Assembly (NCBI GenBank): GCA_031254715.1
Contig: JAIRTY010000511.1
Location: 1-7,029, forward strand
Reading direction: 5' to 3'
Length of the DNA: 7,029 nt
DNA from: Nocardiopsaceae bacterium
GTDB taxonomy: Bacteria; Actinomycetota; Actinomycetes; Streptosporangiales; Streptosporangiaceae
Below are positions 5,885-7,029 of this stretch, piece by piece. A program made the position numbers and the translations under genes. The notes under the pieces were generated by a model. It saw nothing but the letters and a program-made list of their open reading frames with translations. It was not told where the DNA came from and did no database searches. Each line of letters opens with the position of its first letter. Within the stretch, counting starts at the first letter, position 1.

Positions 5885-7029
5885 CTATCTCGCGCCAGCG
5901 GCAGCTGCCGCGGCGGCCGCGATGTCCGTGCGGTACCAGCCGCCGCGGAGGCTGATCAGGGCGGCCGCCCGGTAGGCGGTGTCCCGGGCGGCGGCCAGGT
6001 CCGGGCCGCTCCCCACCACGTTGAGCACCCGGCCGCCAGCCGACACCAGGTTCCCGGCCGCATCGGTGGCGGTGCCCGCCTGCAGCAGGTAGGCAGCAGG
6101 CACCTGCCCGGCTGCGGCGATCCCCCCGATCGGGTCGCCGCGGGCAGGGGCGCCCGGGTAGCCGTCCGCGGCGATGACCACCGTCACGGCCGCGCCGGGC
6201 AGCCAGCGCAGCGGGCCGGTCCCGGCCAGCGAGCCGCCCGCGCAGGCCGCCAGCAGCCCGGCCAGCGGGGTGGCCAGCCGGTCGAGCACCACCTGCACTT
6301 CCGGGTCGCCGAACCTGGCGTTGAACTCGACCACCCGCATCCCGCCGTCGGTCAGGCAGAGCCCGGCGTACAGCACGCCGCGGTACGGGGTGCCGCGGCG
6401 CCGCAACTCGGCGACGGCCGGCCGCATCACCGTCGCCATCACCTCGTCGGCCAGGCCCGGCGGCAGCCACGGCAGCGGCACGTAGGCGCCCATCCCGCCG
6501 GTGTTGGGCCCCTGGTCGCCGTCCCCGGCCCGCTTGAAGTCCTGCGCGGCCAGCAGCGGGACCGCCCGGTCGCCGTCACACAGCGCGAACAGCGAGAATT
6601 CCGGGCCGTCCAGGAACTCCTCGATCACCACCCGGCCGCTCGCCCGGGCATGCGCGGTGGCCGCCGCCAGGTCGGTGGTGACCACGACCCCCTTGCCGGC
6701 CGCCAGGCCGTCCGCCTTCACCACGTACGGCGGGCCGAACTCGGCCAGCGCGGCCGCCGCCTCCGGGCCGGTCTGGCAGGTGCGGGCGCGTGCGGTGGGG
6801 ATGCCGGCGGCCGCCATCACGTCCTTGGCGAACGACTTGGACCCCTCGATCATCGCCGCCTGCCTGCCGGGCCCGAAGCAGTCGATGCCGGCCTCCCGTA
6901 CCGCGTCGGCCACCCCGGCCACGAGCGGGGCTTCCGGGCCGACCACCACCAGGTCCGCCCCGGTGCGCCGGGCCAGCGCGGTGACCGCGGCCGGGTCGGC
7001 CGGGTCGGCCTGGTGTACCTCGGCCAGCG
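5885..7029 (-). CDS. purD: Phosphoribosylamine-glycine ligase (GAR synthetase), N-terminus cut by window edge
   Basis: About 381 residues are visible. By comparison with E. coli PurD, roughly the first 38, including the start and the usual N-terminal GNGGREHAL motif, lie beyond the right edge. PurD is a cytoplasmic ATP-grasp enzyme joining glycine to 5-phosphoribosylamine, the second step of purine synthesis. Visible marks in order are VVVGPEAPLVAG, EGSKSFAKD, the ATP-binding VVKADGLAAGKGVVV, VIEEFLDGPEFSLF, QDFKRAGDGDQGPNTGGMGA, YRGVLYAGL, the metal-binding VEFNARFGDPEVQ, and a C-terminal region with AADGYPG and GGRVLNVVG. The C-terminus ends in an Ala run (IAAAAAAAAGAR), a low-complexity tail that adds little. 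A 9-bp direct duplication at 6990-7007 encodes an Ala-Asp-Pro pair inside the frame. The LtrA-like gene follows after 34 bases, suggesting one operon. Confidence 0.96.
   Translation of the reverse strand, partial: LAEVHQADPADPAAVTALARRTGADLVVVGPEAPLVAGVADAVREAGIDCFGPGRQAAMIEGSKSFAKDVMAAAGIPTARARTCQTGPEAAAALAEFGPPYVVKADGLAAGKGVVVTTDLAAATAHARASGRVVIEEFLDGPEFSLFALCDGDRAVPLLAAQDFKRAGDGDQGPNTGGMGAYVPLPWLPPGLADEVMATVMRPAVAELRRRGTPYRGVLYAGLCLTDGGMRVVEFNARFGDPEVQVVLDRLATPLAGLLAACAGGSLAGTGPLRWLPGAAVTVVIAADGYPGAPARGDPIGGIAAAGQVPAAYLLQAGTATDAAGNLVSAGGRVLNVVGSGPDLAAARDTAYRAAALISLRGGWYRTDIAAAAAAAAGAR

Overview
This window looks like chromosomal DNA from a high-GC actinobacterium. The bases are strongly G+C rich, third codon positions are almost all G or C, and the N-terminal half of the leftmost gene reads like a regulator type I associate with actinomycetes. 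I cannot name genus or species. All five protein genes read leftward on the minus strand, so gene order is right to left; long open frames on the plus strand are shadows of GC-rich codons.

From the right edge: purD (N-terminus outside the window) encodes phosphoribosylamine-glycine ligase. After 34 bases comes a gene for a polytopic membrane protein of the LtrA family. Next is a 184-base spacer, most of it a degenerate G-rich tandem repeat of about 22 bases. It is followed by purB, encoding adenylosuccinate lyase of the short Thermotoga/Bacillus type. A 314-base gap without a convincing gene separates purB from a MurA-type enolpyruvyl transferase. A 343-base spacer then leads to a regulator gene that runs off the left edge. 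That spacer holds the window's most AT-rich stretch, a promoter-like sequence, a short upstream frame ending in an ATGA overlap, and a perfect 16-bp hairpin.

purD and purB act in the same pathway. PurD makes glycinamide ribonucleotide early in purine synthesis. PurB acts later, at the SAICAR step and again on the AMP branch. They probably form one transcription unit with the LtrA-like gene between them. The MurA-like protein belongs to peptidoglycan precursor synthesis and probably has its own promoter. The regulator has a C-terminal DNA-binding helix-turn-helix and a central domain resembling a degenerate GGDEF/cyclase palm; its ligand and targets are unknown.

No mobile element, CRISPR array, tRNA or rRNA was seen. 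The least explained parts are the repeat array before purB and the structured leader of the regulator gene. I see no clear evidence of a wholly new multi-gene system.
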